Below are positions 52,896 through 60,557 of a DNA stretch of 64,000 nucleotides, in pieces. Every line of letters starts with the position of its first letter. Position 1 is the first letter of the stretch. The notes beneath the pieces are model-generated. The model did no database searches, was not told where the DNA came from, and saw only the letters and a program-made list of their open reading frames with translations. Source of the DNA: Nitrosarchaeum sp. (GTDB lineage: Archaea; Thermoproteota; Nitrososphaeria; Nitrososphaerales; Nitrosopumilaceae); the NCBI RefSeq assembly GCF_025699065.1, contig NZ_JAILWF010000008.1, positions 1 to 64,000 of the forward strand, in the 5' to 3' direction. The position numbers were made by a program, and so were the translations under genes.

Positions 52896-54647
52896 TTGGC
52901 TCAAAACGGAAATAGCTTACTAGAATACATACCAGGTTCACATACACTTTTAGCTCAGAAAAATTCTAGCATGCCATTAGAAGGATTTTCAGAAAATGTA
53001 AGAGTTAGCATACAAGAATATGCAGAAGATTCAAAAAGTGAAGTAGAAAAAGGCAATAATTTTCTTCAATGGGTGCTTACACGAGTTTTTGAGGCTACAG
53101 AAGATGATGCTGCAGATGCAATTGTAGATGGTGCAAATGATCTTGGCATTGATGCATATCTACCAGTAGATTTTTCAGATAATACTATTCGCCTATTTCA
53201 ATCAAAATACGGGACTTCACATTCATTTGAAGCAATTGCAAAATTCAAAGAAGATGCAAAACGTTTACTCGGAAAAGACGTTTCAAAAATGAGGCCTGAA
53301 TTAGCTCAGCTTGTTACAAAGATCAAAGAAAAAAATCTGAAAATAAAATGCTGCTATGTTACAGATCAAAAAGTAGAGTATCAAGATGATATAATAGAAA
53401 TAATAGATATAGAAAAAATTGTTCAAAAATTATGGGAGAGAATAAAAAAACCTGCTGCTGGAAAAAGATCATCTATTAAATTAGAAAGAATGCTTAGACA
53501 TGAGAATACAATTTTAGGAATTTTAAAATTAAGAGAATTAACTGAATTTGTTAGTAAAAACAGAGATTATGTGTTTGAATCAAACATAAGACAATGGATG
53601 CAATTTAAAACAACAGTAAACAAAGGATTGAGAGAAACGCTTCAAAGTAATCCAGGAAAATTTTTTTATTATAATAACGGAATTACAATTGTAGTTAGTG
53701 ATTTTGAAGAATTGGGAGATAATCTCATAGAACTTCATGCACCACAAATTGTAAACGGTGCACAGACTTCCAACTCAATTCTTGATCATTCAAAGAGAAC
53801 AAAAAACATGGATGGTTCTATGACAGTAACAATAATCAAGGCAGATGATGAACAAGAACAGAACAATATTACAAAATACAGAAATTCACAGAATTCAGTC
53901 AGAGGGAAAGATCTTGTATCGCTAATGGATTTTCATAAGTCTATTAAATCACAATTAAAAAATTGTGGGTATTTTTATGAGATTCAAGCAGGTTCGTTTG
54001 ATACAAAATCAAAATCAAAACAATCAGAATATCAAGGAGATTCTCTATATAATGAATATCTTCCAGATAATCACAAAAAAGTTATTGTTGCAAAAGACGC
54101 CATACAAGCTCTAGTTGCCGGAATCGAACAAAGACCTACAGAAGCATATAGTTCTCCAGCTCAATTTCTTCCAAGAGGAAGTAAATACGATGATGTATTC
54201 AATGATAATCTAAAAGACGATTACAGAATTTTGTTATATCCATATTTAGTAAAAGAATATGCAAAAAAGACATTAAAGTATGGAAAACAAGGAGGTCATA
54301 AAACAAAAAGATATGCAACTTTATTTTATGTAGGAGTTTATTTTAGAATTTTACATAAAAAAATACTAGAAACTAAAGGAGATTTCAAGAGTGATGTGAG
54401 AAGGATGGAACCAATATTTCGTAGTTTTAAACTAAATTCTAGAATTCTGAAAATTGCAGATGTGGTTGTAACTAAATTTTTAGAAGATACAGTAGTAGAC
54501 GATGAAATAGAGTTAGCAAATACAAAGCATAATTTCTTCTCACAACATGTATGGAATGATTCAATGCTTAGAGTAGTAGATAAAAAAATAAGGCAAGAGG
54601 AGGAAGAAATCTTAGCCTTGAAAAAACTTGCAAATAACTTGTTTTAG
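52896..54647 (+). CDS. AIPR-family (abortive phage infection) protein
   Basis: 583 residues from TTG 52896. The N-terminal third has a restriction-endonuclease-like look: ANDLGIDAYLPVD (about 80-92) and RLFQSKYG (about 100-107), a D...QxK pattern. The centre carries the AIPR hallmark KFFYYNNGITIVV (about 254-266) and IVNGAQTSNSI (about 284-294). The family is tied to phage abortive infection. No partner methylase or toxin gene is adjacent, so it may act alone. Confidence 0.88.
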   Translation: MAQNGNSLLEYIPGSHTLLAQKNSSMPLEGFSENVRVSIQEYAEDSKSEVEKGNNFLQWVLTRVFEATEDDAADAIVDGANDLGIDAYLPVDFSDNTIRLFQSKYGTSHSFEAIAKFKEDAKRLLGKDVSKMRPELAQLVTKIKEKNLKIKCCYVTDQKVEYQDDIIEIIDIEKIVQKLWERIKKPAAGKRSSIKLERMLRHENTILGILKLRELTEFVSKNRDYVFESNIRQWMQFKTTVNKGLRETLQSNPGKFFYYNNGITIVVSDFEELGDNLIELHAPQIVNGAQTSNSILDHSKRTKNMDGSMTVTIIKADDEQEQNNITKYRNSQNSVRGKDLVSLMDFHKSIKSQLKNCGYFYEIQAGSFDTKSKSKQSEYQGDSLYNEYLPDNHKKVIVAKDAIQALVAGIEQRPTEAYSSPAQFLPRGSKYDDVFNDNLKDDYRILLYPYLVKEYAKKTLKYGKQGGHKTKRYATLFYVGVYFRILHKKILETKGDFKSDVRRMEPIFRSFKLNSRILKIADVVVTKFLEDTVVDDEIELANTKHNFFSQHVWNDSMLRVVDKKIRQEEEEILALKKLANNLF

Positions 54648-54656
54648 ATTTTAAAA

Positions 54657-54717
54657 AGGTAGAAGTCTAACCAAGTAAAGATTTGCAGGAGGTTTACACT
54701 GGTCAGACTACCTACCT
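54657..54717 (+). other. Long imperfect hairpin with AGGAGG loop, after the AIPR gene
   Basis: Stem segments in order: AGGTAG/CTACCT, AGTCT/AGACT, ACCA/TGGT, GTAAA/TTTAC, giving 20 bp with small bulges and one mismatch. The 13-nt loop is GATTTGCAGGAGG. It begins 9 bp after the AIPR stop. No T-tract follows, so it is not a plain terminator; a structured RNA or mobile hairpin remnant is possible. The rest of 54718-54806 is AT-rich without an ORF. Confidence 0.6.
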
Positions 54718-54806
54718 AGAATTCATATAAACCGGTATTATTTAACATGATTTTTCAAATAGATTCTAGAATCTTTTTTATATAGATCAAAGAGAGCGTA
54801 ATTGAT

Positions 54807-54974
54807 TTGGGAATCAAAGAAAAATGTACAATTTGCAATAGCAAAATATCTTTACGTTTTAACCCCATGGAAGAATGGGGAATCAAAGGTCCTATTTGCG
54901 GTGATTGTTATTCAAAGAAGATCGACAAGCATTATCCTGGAGATCATATTAGAGTAAATAAAGAAAAAGACTAG
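54807..54974 (+). CDS. Small zinc-binding protein
   Basis: 55 residues from TTG 54807. Knuckles are KCTICNSKIS and CGDCYSKKI; KHYPGDHIRV follows with two His. The pattern is common in very short archaeal zinc proteins. The stop interlocks by 4 nt with the convergent gene, in a shared CTAG. Confidence 0.7.
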   Translation: MGIKEKCTICNSKISLRFNPMEEWGIKGPICGDCYSKKIDKHYPGDHIRVNKEKD

Positions 54975-55552
54975 TCTGATTTTGAATATTTGTTAACATA
55001 AAGACAGTTCCAAGCAAGTGGATCTTCTTTGACATCTTTTTCTTCAAGAAATATAATGTCAGTGATTGTTTTTTTTCTTTTTAGTAGATTTACCTGAAAA
55101 CTTGAAAATGTTTTACAATTACAATCGTTGTATAAGCATACATCACCGTCACCTTCATCATGATCTTCTGCTGCATGTCCACAATCACATAATGCGTCAT
55201 TTTTTACATCCTTACGAGATTTCTTTGTGTAAATTCCCAATCTCAAATATGCTTCTCCACCATGTCCCTTTTTGAATCGTTCATAATTTTCTGATTTTTG
55301 TAATACTTTAAAAAAAGACATATTAGATTCTGGGCGCTGAGAATCTGAACCAATTATTATCCAATATTCATCATCGATCTCAACAAATCTAATTTTGATC
55401 GTTGAATCTAACCACCAATGAATTATATCATGCCAAATACCTGAAGCCTCTTTTCGATCATCAAATAAAGGAACGATATTCATTCTGAGATCATAATAAC
55501 GATAGGCTACGCCCATAAAATTATCAAACCATGGAATAGATGATGTCAACAT
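54971..55552 (-). CDS. Hypothetical protein with CxCGH zinc motif
   Basis: 193 residues. The N-terminal 110 residues are alpha/beta with many Trp (IPWFDNFMGVAYRYYDLR, IWHDIIHWWLDS). Then a compact metal site CDCGHAAEDHD ... CLYNDCNCKTF, the CxCGHx4H-type knuckle known from many archaeal and actinobacterial proteins. No catalytic function is recognised. It is convergent with the small zinc protein. Confidence 0.65.
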   Translation of the reverse strand: MLTSSIPWFDNFMGVAYRYYDLRMNIVPLFDDRKEASGIWHDIIHWWLDSTIKIRFVEIDDEYWIIIGSDSQRPESNMSFFKVLQKSENYERFKKGHGGEAYLRLGIYTKKSRKDVKNDALCDCGHAAEDHDEGDGDVCLYNDCNCKTFSSFQVNLLKRKKTITDIIFLEEKDVKEDPLAWNCLYVNKYSKSD

Positions 55553-55633
55553 AACAAAACCAGATTAGAGCGTATTTATCTGATCTGAATTAATGGTAAT
55601 ACCCTTATATCTCAGTTTTATACCTATAACTAT

Positions 55634-55915
55634 ATGGTTTCCTATAGGACAAGCATGCAGATAGTAGCAGACCTTTTGACGGTCACACAGCAATCTGGTC
55701 AAGAGGGCATTAAAACAACATCATTACTAACAAAGGCAAATTTATCACATTCTAGATTATCAAAGTTCTTAGAAAATTTAACAGGTTCTGGATTAATCAA
55801 TAAAATAGAATTTGATAACAAAAATACATTTGTGATAACTGAAAAAGGAAGACAGTATTTGGAATCTTATGCAAAGTTTGCAGGCATTGCAGAATCCTTT
55901 GGATTAGAACTTTAA
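55634..55915 (+). CDS. Winged-helix regulator, paralogue of the one at 49025
   Basis: 93 residues. YRTSMQIVADLLTVTQQSGQEG, TTSLLTKANLSHSRLSKFLE, and the wing NKNTFVITEKGRQYLE follow the same order as the protein at 49025-49312, with the same C-terminal pattern (FAGIAESFGLEL versus FADNFGLTI). A DNA-binding dimer is expected. The targets are unknown. Confidence 0.82.
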   Translation: MVSYRTSMQIVADLLTVTQQSGQEGIKTTSLLTKANLSHSRLSKFLENLTGSGLINKIEFDNKNTFVITEKGRQYLESYAKFAGIAESFGLEL

Positions 55916-55917
55916 AT

Positions 55918-56130
55918 TTATTTTTTAGTTCTTCGATTTAACTTATCTTTTTGTTTTTGCTTTCTTTCTTTATATGAGCTATAAATTACAATTATAGATA
56001 TTCCTGCAATTGCAGTATAAAATAATGGAATAAGGGGTTGGTCATACATTGTGCCAGTGGTAGGGGAGATAAACGCTATAGGAATTGTGACAATTAAAAA
56101 TATCATAACAACCATCAGATACTTATCCAT
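55918..56130 (-). CDS. Small two-span membrane protein
   Basis: 70 residues with helices LMVVMIFLIVTIPIAFI and PLFYTAIAGISIIVIYSSY and a Lys/Arg-rich cytoplasmic tail (KERKQKQKDKLNRRTKK). The stop lies 2 bp from the convergent wHTH stop. The function is unknown. Confidence 0.55.
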   Translation of the reverse strand: MDKYLMVVMIFLIVTIPIAFISPTTGTMYDQPLIPLFYTAIAGISIIVIYSSYKERKQKQKDKLNRRTKK

Positions 56131-56192
56131 AACTAGTATGATTTACAAAACCATATATCTTTTTGATTTAACTGTGATATAATAGAAAAACA

Positions 56193-56369
56193 ATGATAAA
56201 AATTCTTGAACTGATCGGATTTGGGTTAATTGGTGGAACAATTTATTCTTCTATAGGTATGATTGGAAACGAGTTACGATGGCCAGTATTTTTTGGATGT
56301 GCTGCTGGGGCACTAGCAATTATAATTTATCGTAAAAAATTAAGACAAAAACAAAATAATTCTGTTTAA
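56193..56369 (+). CDS. Small two-span membrane protein
   Basis: 58 residues from ATG 56193. Two short hydrophobic stretches (LIGFGLIGGTIYSSIGMI and VFFGCAAGALAIIIY) and a basic tail (RKKLRQKQ). It has the same general form as the protein on the opposite strand just upstream. Coding support is moderate. Confidence 0.5.
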   Translation: MIKILELIGFGLIGGTIYSSIGMIGNELRWPVFFGCAAGALAIIIYRKKLRQKQNNSV

Positions 56370-56447
56370 AACTATTAGAGAGTGTTGATCAATGTTAAAT
56401 CAACCGACAGATCTATAAAGGAGAATTAAAAGCAATTATGAGGGCAA

Positions 56448-56525
56448 ATGGCAAACGAGACAACACAGTGGTGGAAAGGATTGGGAAAAGAATTAGAAAC
56501 AGATATTGAAACACTTGATGAATAA
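56448..56525 (+). CDS. Possible 25-residue protein
   Basis: ATG 56448 opens a short acidic reading (MANETTQWWKGLGKELETDI) ending just before tRNA-Thr. An overlapping frame from ATG 56438 is also open but very basic. Only the WW pair and balanced charge favour this frame, so support is low. Confidence 0.3.
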   Translation: MANETTQWWKGLGKELETDIETLDE

Positions 56526-56561
56526 AATATTAAAAAATTGAAAATTTTTGAAATTATTATA

Positions 56562-56635
56562 AGCCTCGGGTGGGCTCCGACCCCACGACCTAACGCTTAC
56601 GAGGCGTTCGCTCTACCAGGCTGAGCTACCAAGGC
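56562..56635 (-). tRNA. tRNA-Thr (anticodon CGU)
   Basis: 74 nt. Acceptor GCCTTGG/CCGAGGC with one G-U pair, D arm GCTCAGCCTGGTAGAGC, anticodon stem AACGC/GCGTT with loop CTCGTAA, T arm GTCGGAGCC, discriminator T. No CCA is encoded. Its TATA box (56659-56668) is shared with the divergent gene. Confidence 0.94.
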
Positions 56636-56658
56636 ACTTTTGGGTGATGCCATCAGAG

Positions 56659-56668
56659 TTAATAAAAA
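56659..56668. promoter_or_regulatory. Shared TATA box for tRNA-Thr and the phosphohexomutase gene
   Basis: TTAATAAAAA on +, TTTTTATTAA on -. Its centre is about 26 bp before ATG 56689 (+) and about 28 bp before the tRNA 5' end 56635 (-). No other TATA-like box fits either gene in this 53-bp gap. Confidence 0.55.
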
Positions 56669-56688
56669 GCCTTTCCGACTTTGATCAA

Positions 56689-57987
56689 ATGAAAAAAACA
56701 ATTTCTGGAATTAGAGGTATTTTTGGCGAGGATTTTAATCTAAAAGATACATTGTATTTTTGTAATAACTTTTCTTCGTTGATTGAATCTAAAAAATGCG
56801 TAATAGGCAAAGATACAAGACCTTCAGGAATGATGATCAAAGAAATAGCATCAGCAGCATTAATGAAAAATGGAATTAATGTTTACAATTTAGAAACAGT
56901 ACCAACTCCAGTAGTATTTCGAGAATCAAGAAAATATGGAGCAGGAATAGTCATCACATCTTCACATAATCCACTAGAATGGAATGGGATAAAATTTATC
57001 ATTAATGGAAGGGGGATTAATGAAAAAGAACTTCCAAAGATTATTGAAAATCAAGAAGTTTTAATGTCAAAAATAGGCATTGAGGAGCAAATTACATCAA
57101 CATATTTACAAGACGCAAAAGAATTGATTGGGCAAATCGAGAATCAACCTGAAATAGTCATAGATATTGGTGGAGGTGCTGCAAAAGAATTCGCGCCAAA
57201 TTTACTAAGACAGTTAGGATGTAAAGTCAAAGTAATTAATGAAGATCTGGATAATTGTTCAAGAGGTCCTGATCCAACTGCAGATAACTTGTCGGATCTT
57301 GTAGCTGCAACTTCTGAAAAAGGAATCGGATTTGCTTTTGATTTAGATGGAGATCGCCTAGTTGTTGTAAGAAAAGGAGAAAAACAAACTCCCGATGTAA
57401 CTTTAGGTTTGGGAGTAGCAAAAGCATTAGAATTAGGATATAAGAAATTTGTATTTAGCATAGATACAAGTGTTTCAGTTGAAAAATTTATCAAAGAAAA
57501 AGGAGGGAGTGTGCAGAGATCAAAAGTTGGAGAAGCAAATGTAATAGATTTGATGTTAAAAACAAATGCACAAGCTGGAGGAGAAGGAAGTAGTGGGGGT
57601 TTTATCTTACCAGAATTTAATTTTTGTAGAGAAGGAATTCTAACAAGTGGTCTTATTTCTTCAATGATGGAAAATTCAAAATTTGATGAGATATTAGATT
57701 TTATGGAGAGCTACAAACAGTTAAGAGAGAAAATCAAAGTGGATTCAGTATTTCATGATAGAGTTATTGATGAAGTATCCAAAAAACTTACAAAAGAATA
57801 TTCTGAAGTTATCACTCAAGATGGAATTAAAGGAATTATTGATGAAGATAGTTGGGTTTTGATTAGAAAATCAAACACAGAGGACATCATAAGAGTGTCA
57901 GCAGAATCAAACAACTTAGATAAATGTAAAAAAATTGTAAAAAATACATTAGAATTAGTGAAACAATGTTATGACAGTATTAGATGA
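56689..57987 (+). CDS. Phosphohexomutase (phosphoglucosamine/phosphomannomutase family)
   Basis: 432 residues from ATG 56689 (MKKTISGIRGIFG); upstream GTG 56644 and ATG 56647 would run almost into the tRNA. Motifs: ISGIRGIF, catalytic Ser in TSSHNPLEWNGIKF, metal loop DLDGDRLVVV, and a sugar loop GGEGSSGGFILPE (variant of GGExSGH). Phosphate loop near the C-terminus: IIRVSAESN. GlcN-1-P versus Man-1-P cannot be decided. It overlaps thiL by 17 bp. Confidence 0.9.
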   Translation: MKKTISGIRGIFGEDFNLKDTLYFCNNFSSLIESKKCVIGKDTRPSGMMIKEIASAALMKNGINVYNLETVPTPVVFRESRKYGAGIVITSSHNPLEWNGIKFIINGRGINEKELPKIIENQEVLMSKIGIEEQITSTYLQDAKELIGQIENQPEIVIDIGGGAAKEFAPNLLRQLGCKVKVINEDLDNCSRGPDPTADNLSDLVAATSEKGIGFAFDLDGDRLVVVRKGEKQTPDVTLGLGVAKALELGYKKFVFSIDTSVSVEKFIKEKGGSVQRSKVGEANVIDLMLKTNAQAGGEGSSGGFILPEFNFCREGILTSGLISSMMENSKFDEILDFMESYKQLREKIKVDSVFHDRVIDEVSKKLTKEYSEVITQDGIKGIIDEDSWVLIRKSNTEDIIRVSAESNNLDKCKKIVKNTLELVKQCYDSIR

Positions 57988-58924
57988 ATATGCAATAATA
58001 AAAAATTTGCAAAAGAAATTAGGAAATAAGAAATTCGTATCAGAAGATGTAGAGATTTTCAAAGTAGGTAAAACAAAAATCATAGTCAAAATCGACACGT
58101 TTGTTGAAGGTACAGATATGCCTTCAAAAATGAAAATTTCTGACGCAGCTAGAAAAAGCATTGTAGCGTGTGTTAGTGATTTTGCTGCTAAAGGAGTAAG
58201 ACCTCAATATGGAATAATTTCATTGAATTTGCCAAAAACGATTTCACGCTCAAAAATTAATGAAATATCAAATGGGTTTAGTAATGCCTCAAAAGAATTC
58301 AAGTTCAAAATTTTAGGAGGCGACACCAATGAAGGAAAGGAAATTGTATTTACCGTATCCTTATTTGGAACTACAAATAAGATAGTCAAAAGGAGCGGAG
58401 CCAAAATTGGAGATATCATATTTGTAACTGGTCCTTTTGGCTATACTGCATCAGGTCTAGAGATTTTACTTAGAAAAAAGAAAGCTAAGAAAACTTTTGT
58501 CAAAAAGGCAATAAGTTCAGTTTTTAGGCCAAATCCAAGATTAGATTTTGGTGTAAACAATAAAAAATATTTTACATCTACAATGGATTCCAGTGATGGG
58601 TTATCTACTACATTAAATGAAATGGCTAGTCAAAGTAATTGTAAATTTATCATAAACAATATTCCTACAAGAGATGAAATATCAGAATTTGCAGAATCAA
58701 ATAAAATAGAACCAGATAAACTAGTATTTCATGGAGGAGAAGAATATGAGTTTGTATTTACTGTTTCAAAAAAATATAAGGCAATAATTGAAAAAAATGC
58801 TACGTCATTAAAGACACCAATTATTGAAATTGGATATGTAACTAAAGGTAAAGGGGTATTTGTTCAGAAAGGGGAAAAATTTAGTTTCTTGAAAGATTTG
58901 GGATGGCATTATTTTACAAAATAA
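57971..58924 (+). CDS. thiL: Thiamine-monophosphate kinase (ThiL-like)
   Basis: 317 residues. ATP-grasp-like AIR-synthase fold: VSEDVEIFKVGKTKIIVKID, SDFAAKGVRPQYGIISLNLP, LGGDTNEGKEIVFTVSLFG, GDIIFVTGPFGYTASGL, TMDSSDGLSTTL and FHGGEEYEFVFTV are ThiL blocks. It phosphorylates thiamine phosphate to the diphosphate. The start overlaps the mutase gene. Confidence 0.88.
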   Translation: MTVLDEYAIIKNLQKKLGNKKFVSEDVEIFKVGKTKIIVKIDTFVEGTDMPSKMKISDAARKSIVACVSDFAAKGVRPQYGIISLNLPKTISRSKINEISNGFSNASKEFKFKILGGDTNEGKEIVFTVSLFGTTNKIVKRSGAKIGDIIFVTGPFGYTASGLEILLRKKKAKKTFVKKAISSVFRPNPRLDFGVNNKKYFTSTMDSSDGLSTTLNEMASQSNCKFIINNIPTRDEISEFAESNKIEPDKLVFHGGEEYEFVFTVSKKYKAIIEKNATSLKTPIIEIGYVTKGKGVFVQKGEKFSFLKDLGWHYFTK

Positions 58925-59242
58925 TCATTCACCAGAGTAAAAATCATGTTCTACTTTTTGAATTATGTTAAAGACGGATTCTGCAGATAATCTGGAAACA
59001 CAATCTTTGATCCATATTTCATCAAGATGCATTAATCTATTCATATCAGCTGAAGGAAGCTGATCGGGTTGAAGATCTGGATACATTGTATGTATTCGAA
59101 ACCCTTCTTTGGCAATGTCTTCACATTTTTTTTCTAATGAGGTCATAGAATCGCTATTCGGTGTTAAAAATTCGAAGATTAGCGAGCCAGAAATTGCAGA
59201 TATTATTACAATGCCAATTAGTAGCCAAAGTATGGATGCCAT
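58925..59242 (-). CDS. Membrane-anchored hypothetical protein
   Basis: 105 residues. One N-terminal helix (ILWLLIGIVIISAISGSLIF) and a soluble domain with two Cys (KKCEDIAKEG and IKDCVSRLS) outside the membrane. Helical in prediction. The stop is directly adjacent to the thiL stop on the other strand. Confidence 0.6.
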   Translation of the reverse strand: MASILWLLIGIVIISAISGSLIFEFLTPNSDSMTSLEKKCEDIAKEGFRIHTMYPDLQPDQLPSADMNRLMHLDEIWIKDCVSRLSAESVFNIIQKVEHDFYSGE

Positions 59243-59356
59243 ACAAGAACAAATTAAACATAGTATTTGAGCAATAATGAAAAAAGCACGCGTACCTGAA
59301 ACAAGATAGGTTCAAAAAATGAATGTTTTTTAAACCCTTTTAGATGTGAGTAGACA

Positions 59357-59836
59357 TTGTCAGAAATTGAAGCTGAGATTGAAGTAGAATCCCCAATTGA
59401 AGAAGAAGAGGAGATTCAAACTAAATCTAGACCGGAAACAAAGACAGATGGTCCTGAAAAATGGGGAATTGCCCATATTTACAGTAGCTATAACAATACA
59501 ATCATACACATGACAGATCTAACTGGTGGAGAAACTATCTCTATTAGTTCAGGTGGAGTTCATGTCAATGCTGACAGATACGAATCATCACCTTTTGCTG
59601 CAATGAAGGCTGCAAATGCAGTTGTCGAAGTTGCACATACAAAAGGATTTACAGGATTTCATATTAGAGTACGAGCTGTTGGAGGAGTAGGTTCCAGAGT
59701 TCCAGGTCCAGGTGCACAAGCTGCAATCAGAGCTTTGGCAAGAGGTGGATTTAAGATTGGAAGAATTGATGATGTAACACCAATTCCTCATGATACCACC
59801 AGAAAAAAGGGTGGAAAAAGAGGAAGAAGAGTCTAG
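59357..59836 (+). CDS. rps11: 30S ribosomal protein S11 with acidic N-terminal extension
   Basis: 159 residues from TTG 59357. Core: [78 protein letters not shown], as in uS11. About 30 acidic residues precede the core ([13 protein letters not shown]), longer than in most archaea. It stands alone here, not beside S4/S13. Confidence 0.95.
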   Translation: MSEIEAEIEVESPIEEEEEIQTKSRPETKTDGPEKWGIAHIYSSYNNTIIHMTDLTGGETISISSGGVHVNADRYESSPFAAMKAANAVVEVAHTKGFTGFHIRVRAVGGVGSRVPGPGAQAAIRALARGGFKIGRIDDVTPIPHDTTRKKGGKRGRRV

Positions 59837-60144
59837 TCCAATACTTTTATTCTAACATTACAACCTTTAGATTGAAAATAGTCAGTCATAAATTGAGTAA
59901 ATTTTTCAGATTGATTTTTGAATCGATATTTGCTTAGCATGTCAGCAAATTTTTCTTCAATACCTTGTTGTAAGTTTTGTTTAAAAGTTAATTTAAAAAA
60001 AGTCCATCCAAATTGTGATGAGGGTTCACTTAGAGTATACCCATTATAACCTCCAACCAAAGTTTCCATATGAGATAATGATTTTTTTATTAATAATAGA
60101 TTATCAAGATAATTTTTTGTGCTAATTTCAAAAACAATACTCAA
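59833..60144 (-). CDS. Hypothetical protein
   Basis: 103 residues: [40 protein letters not shown] and a helical second half. I do not recognise it. It is 2 bp after the PDCD5-like gene and therefore probably the third gene of the rtcB transcript. The stop interlocks with that of S11 by 4 nt. Confidence 0.65.
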   Translation of the reverse strand: MSIVFEISTKNYLDNLLLIKKSLSHMETLVGGYNGYTLSEPSSQFGWTFFKLTFKQNLQQGIEEKFADMLSKYRFKNQSEKFTQFMTDYFQSKGCNVRIKVLD

Positions 60145-60146
60145 GA

Positions 60147-60557
60147 CTAATCACTTTCGTCAGATGATTTACTACTCAATTTATCAGATAAGGAAACAAA
60201 TTTTCCGTCTTGTTCCACATTGATTTTGGTCTCCATTCTAATGTTAAGACCAATTGATCTAAATAGTGCCAATAATTTTCCGCCATCAAGAATTTCAGTG
60301 ATTTCACCTGATGTAATTAATTCAGCTAATTTTTCTACGACCATTATAGTATCATTTGGAAATTGGGATTCTGCATTCTGCAATACTTCAAGACCTCTGA
60401 ATCCTAGATGTCCAACAAGAACATCTCGAGGATTTTTTGTTGTTTTAGATTGTAAATTGGCAGGTGGTGTTTCTATTTTTTTTCTAGAGATATTTTGTTG
60501 CATTTCTGCAAGTCTTTTTGCCTTTAATCTTTCAAGTTCAGAATCGTCTTCGCTCAA
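60147..60557 (-). CDS. PDCD5/TFAR19-like DNA-binding protein
   Basis: 136 residues. The N-terminus SELERLKAKRLAEMQQ has the PDCD5 pattern, then a three-helix core (GLEVLQNAESQFPNDTIMVV, EKLAELITSGEITEIL, LLALFRSIGL) and a C-terminal strand (METKINVEQDGKFVSL). PDCD5-like proteins in archaea bind double-stranded DNA or chaperonin. It overlaps the rtcB stop by 4 bp. Confidence 0.75.
   Translation of the reverse strand: MSEDDSELERLKAKRLAEMQQNISRKKIETPPANLQSKTTKNPRDVLVGHLGFRGLEVLQNAESQFPNDTIMVVEKLAELITSGEITEILDGGKLLALFRSIGLNIRMETKINVEQDGKFVSLSDKLSSKSSDESD

Noticed and set aside
52328-54717. Mobile defence island around the AIPR gene
   Set aside because: No integrase, transposase, direct repeats or partner genes; neighbours are ordinary chromosomal genes.
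56438-56509. Basic short frame from ATG 56438
   Set aside because: Overlaps the alternative 25-residue frame; very basic, no motif, no promoter that decides for it.
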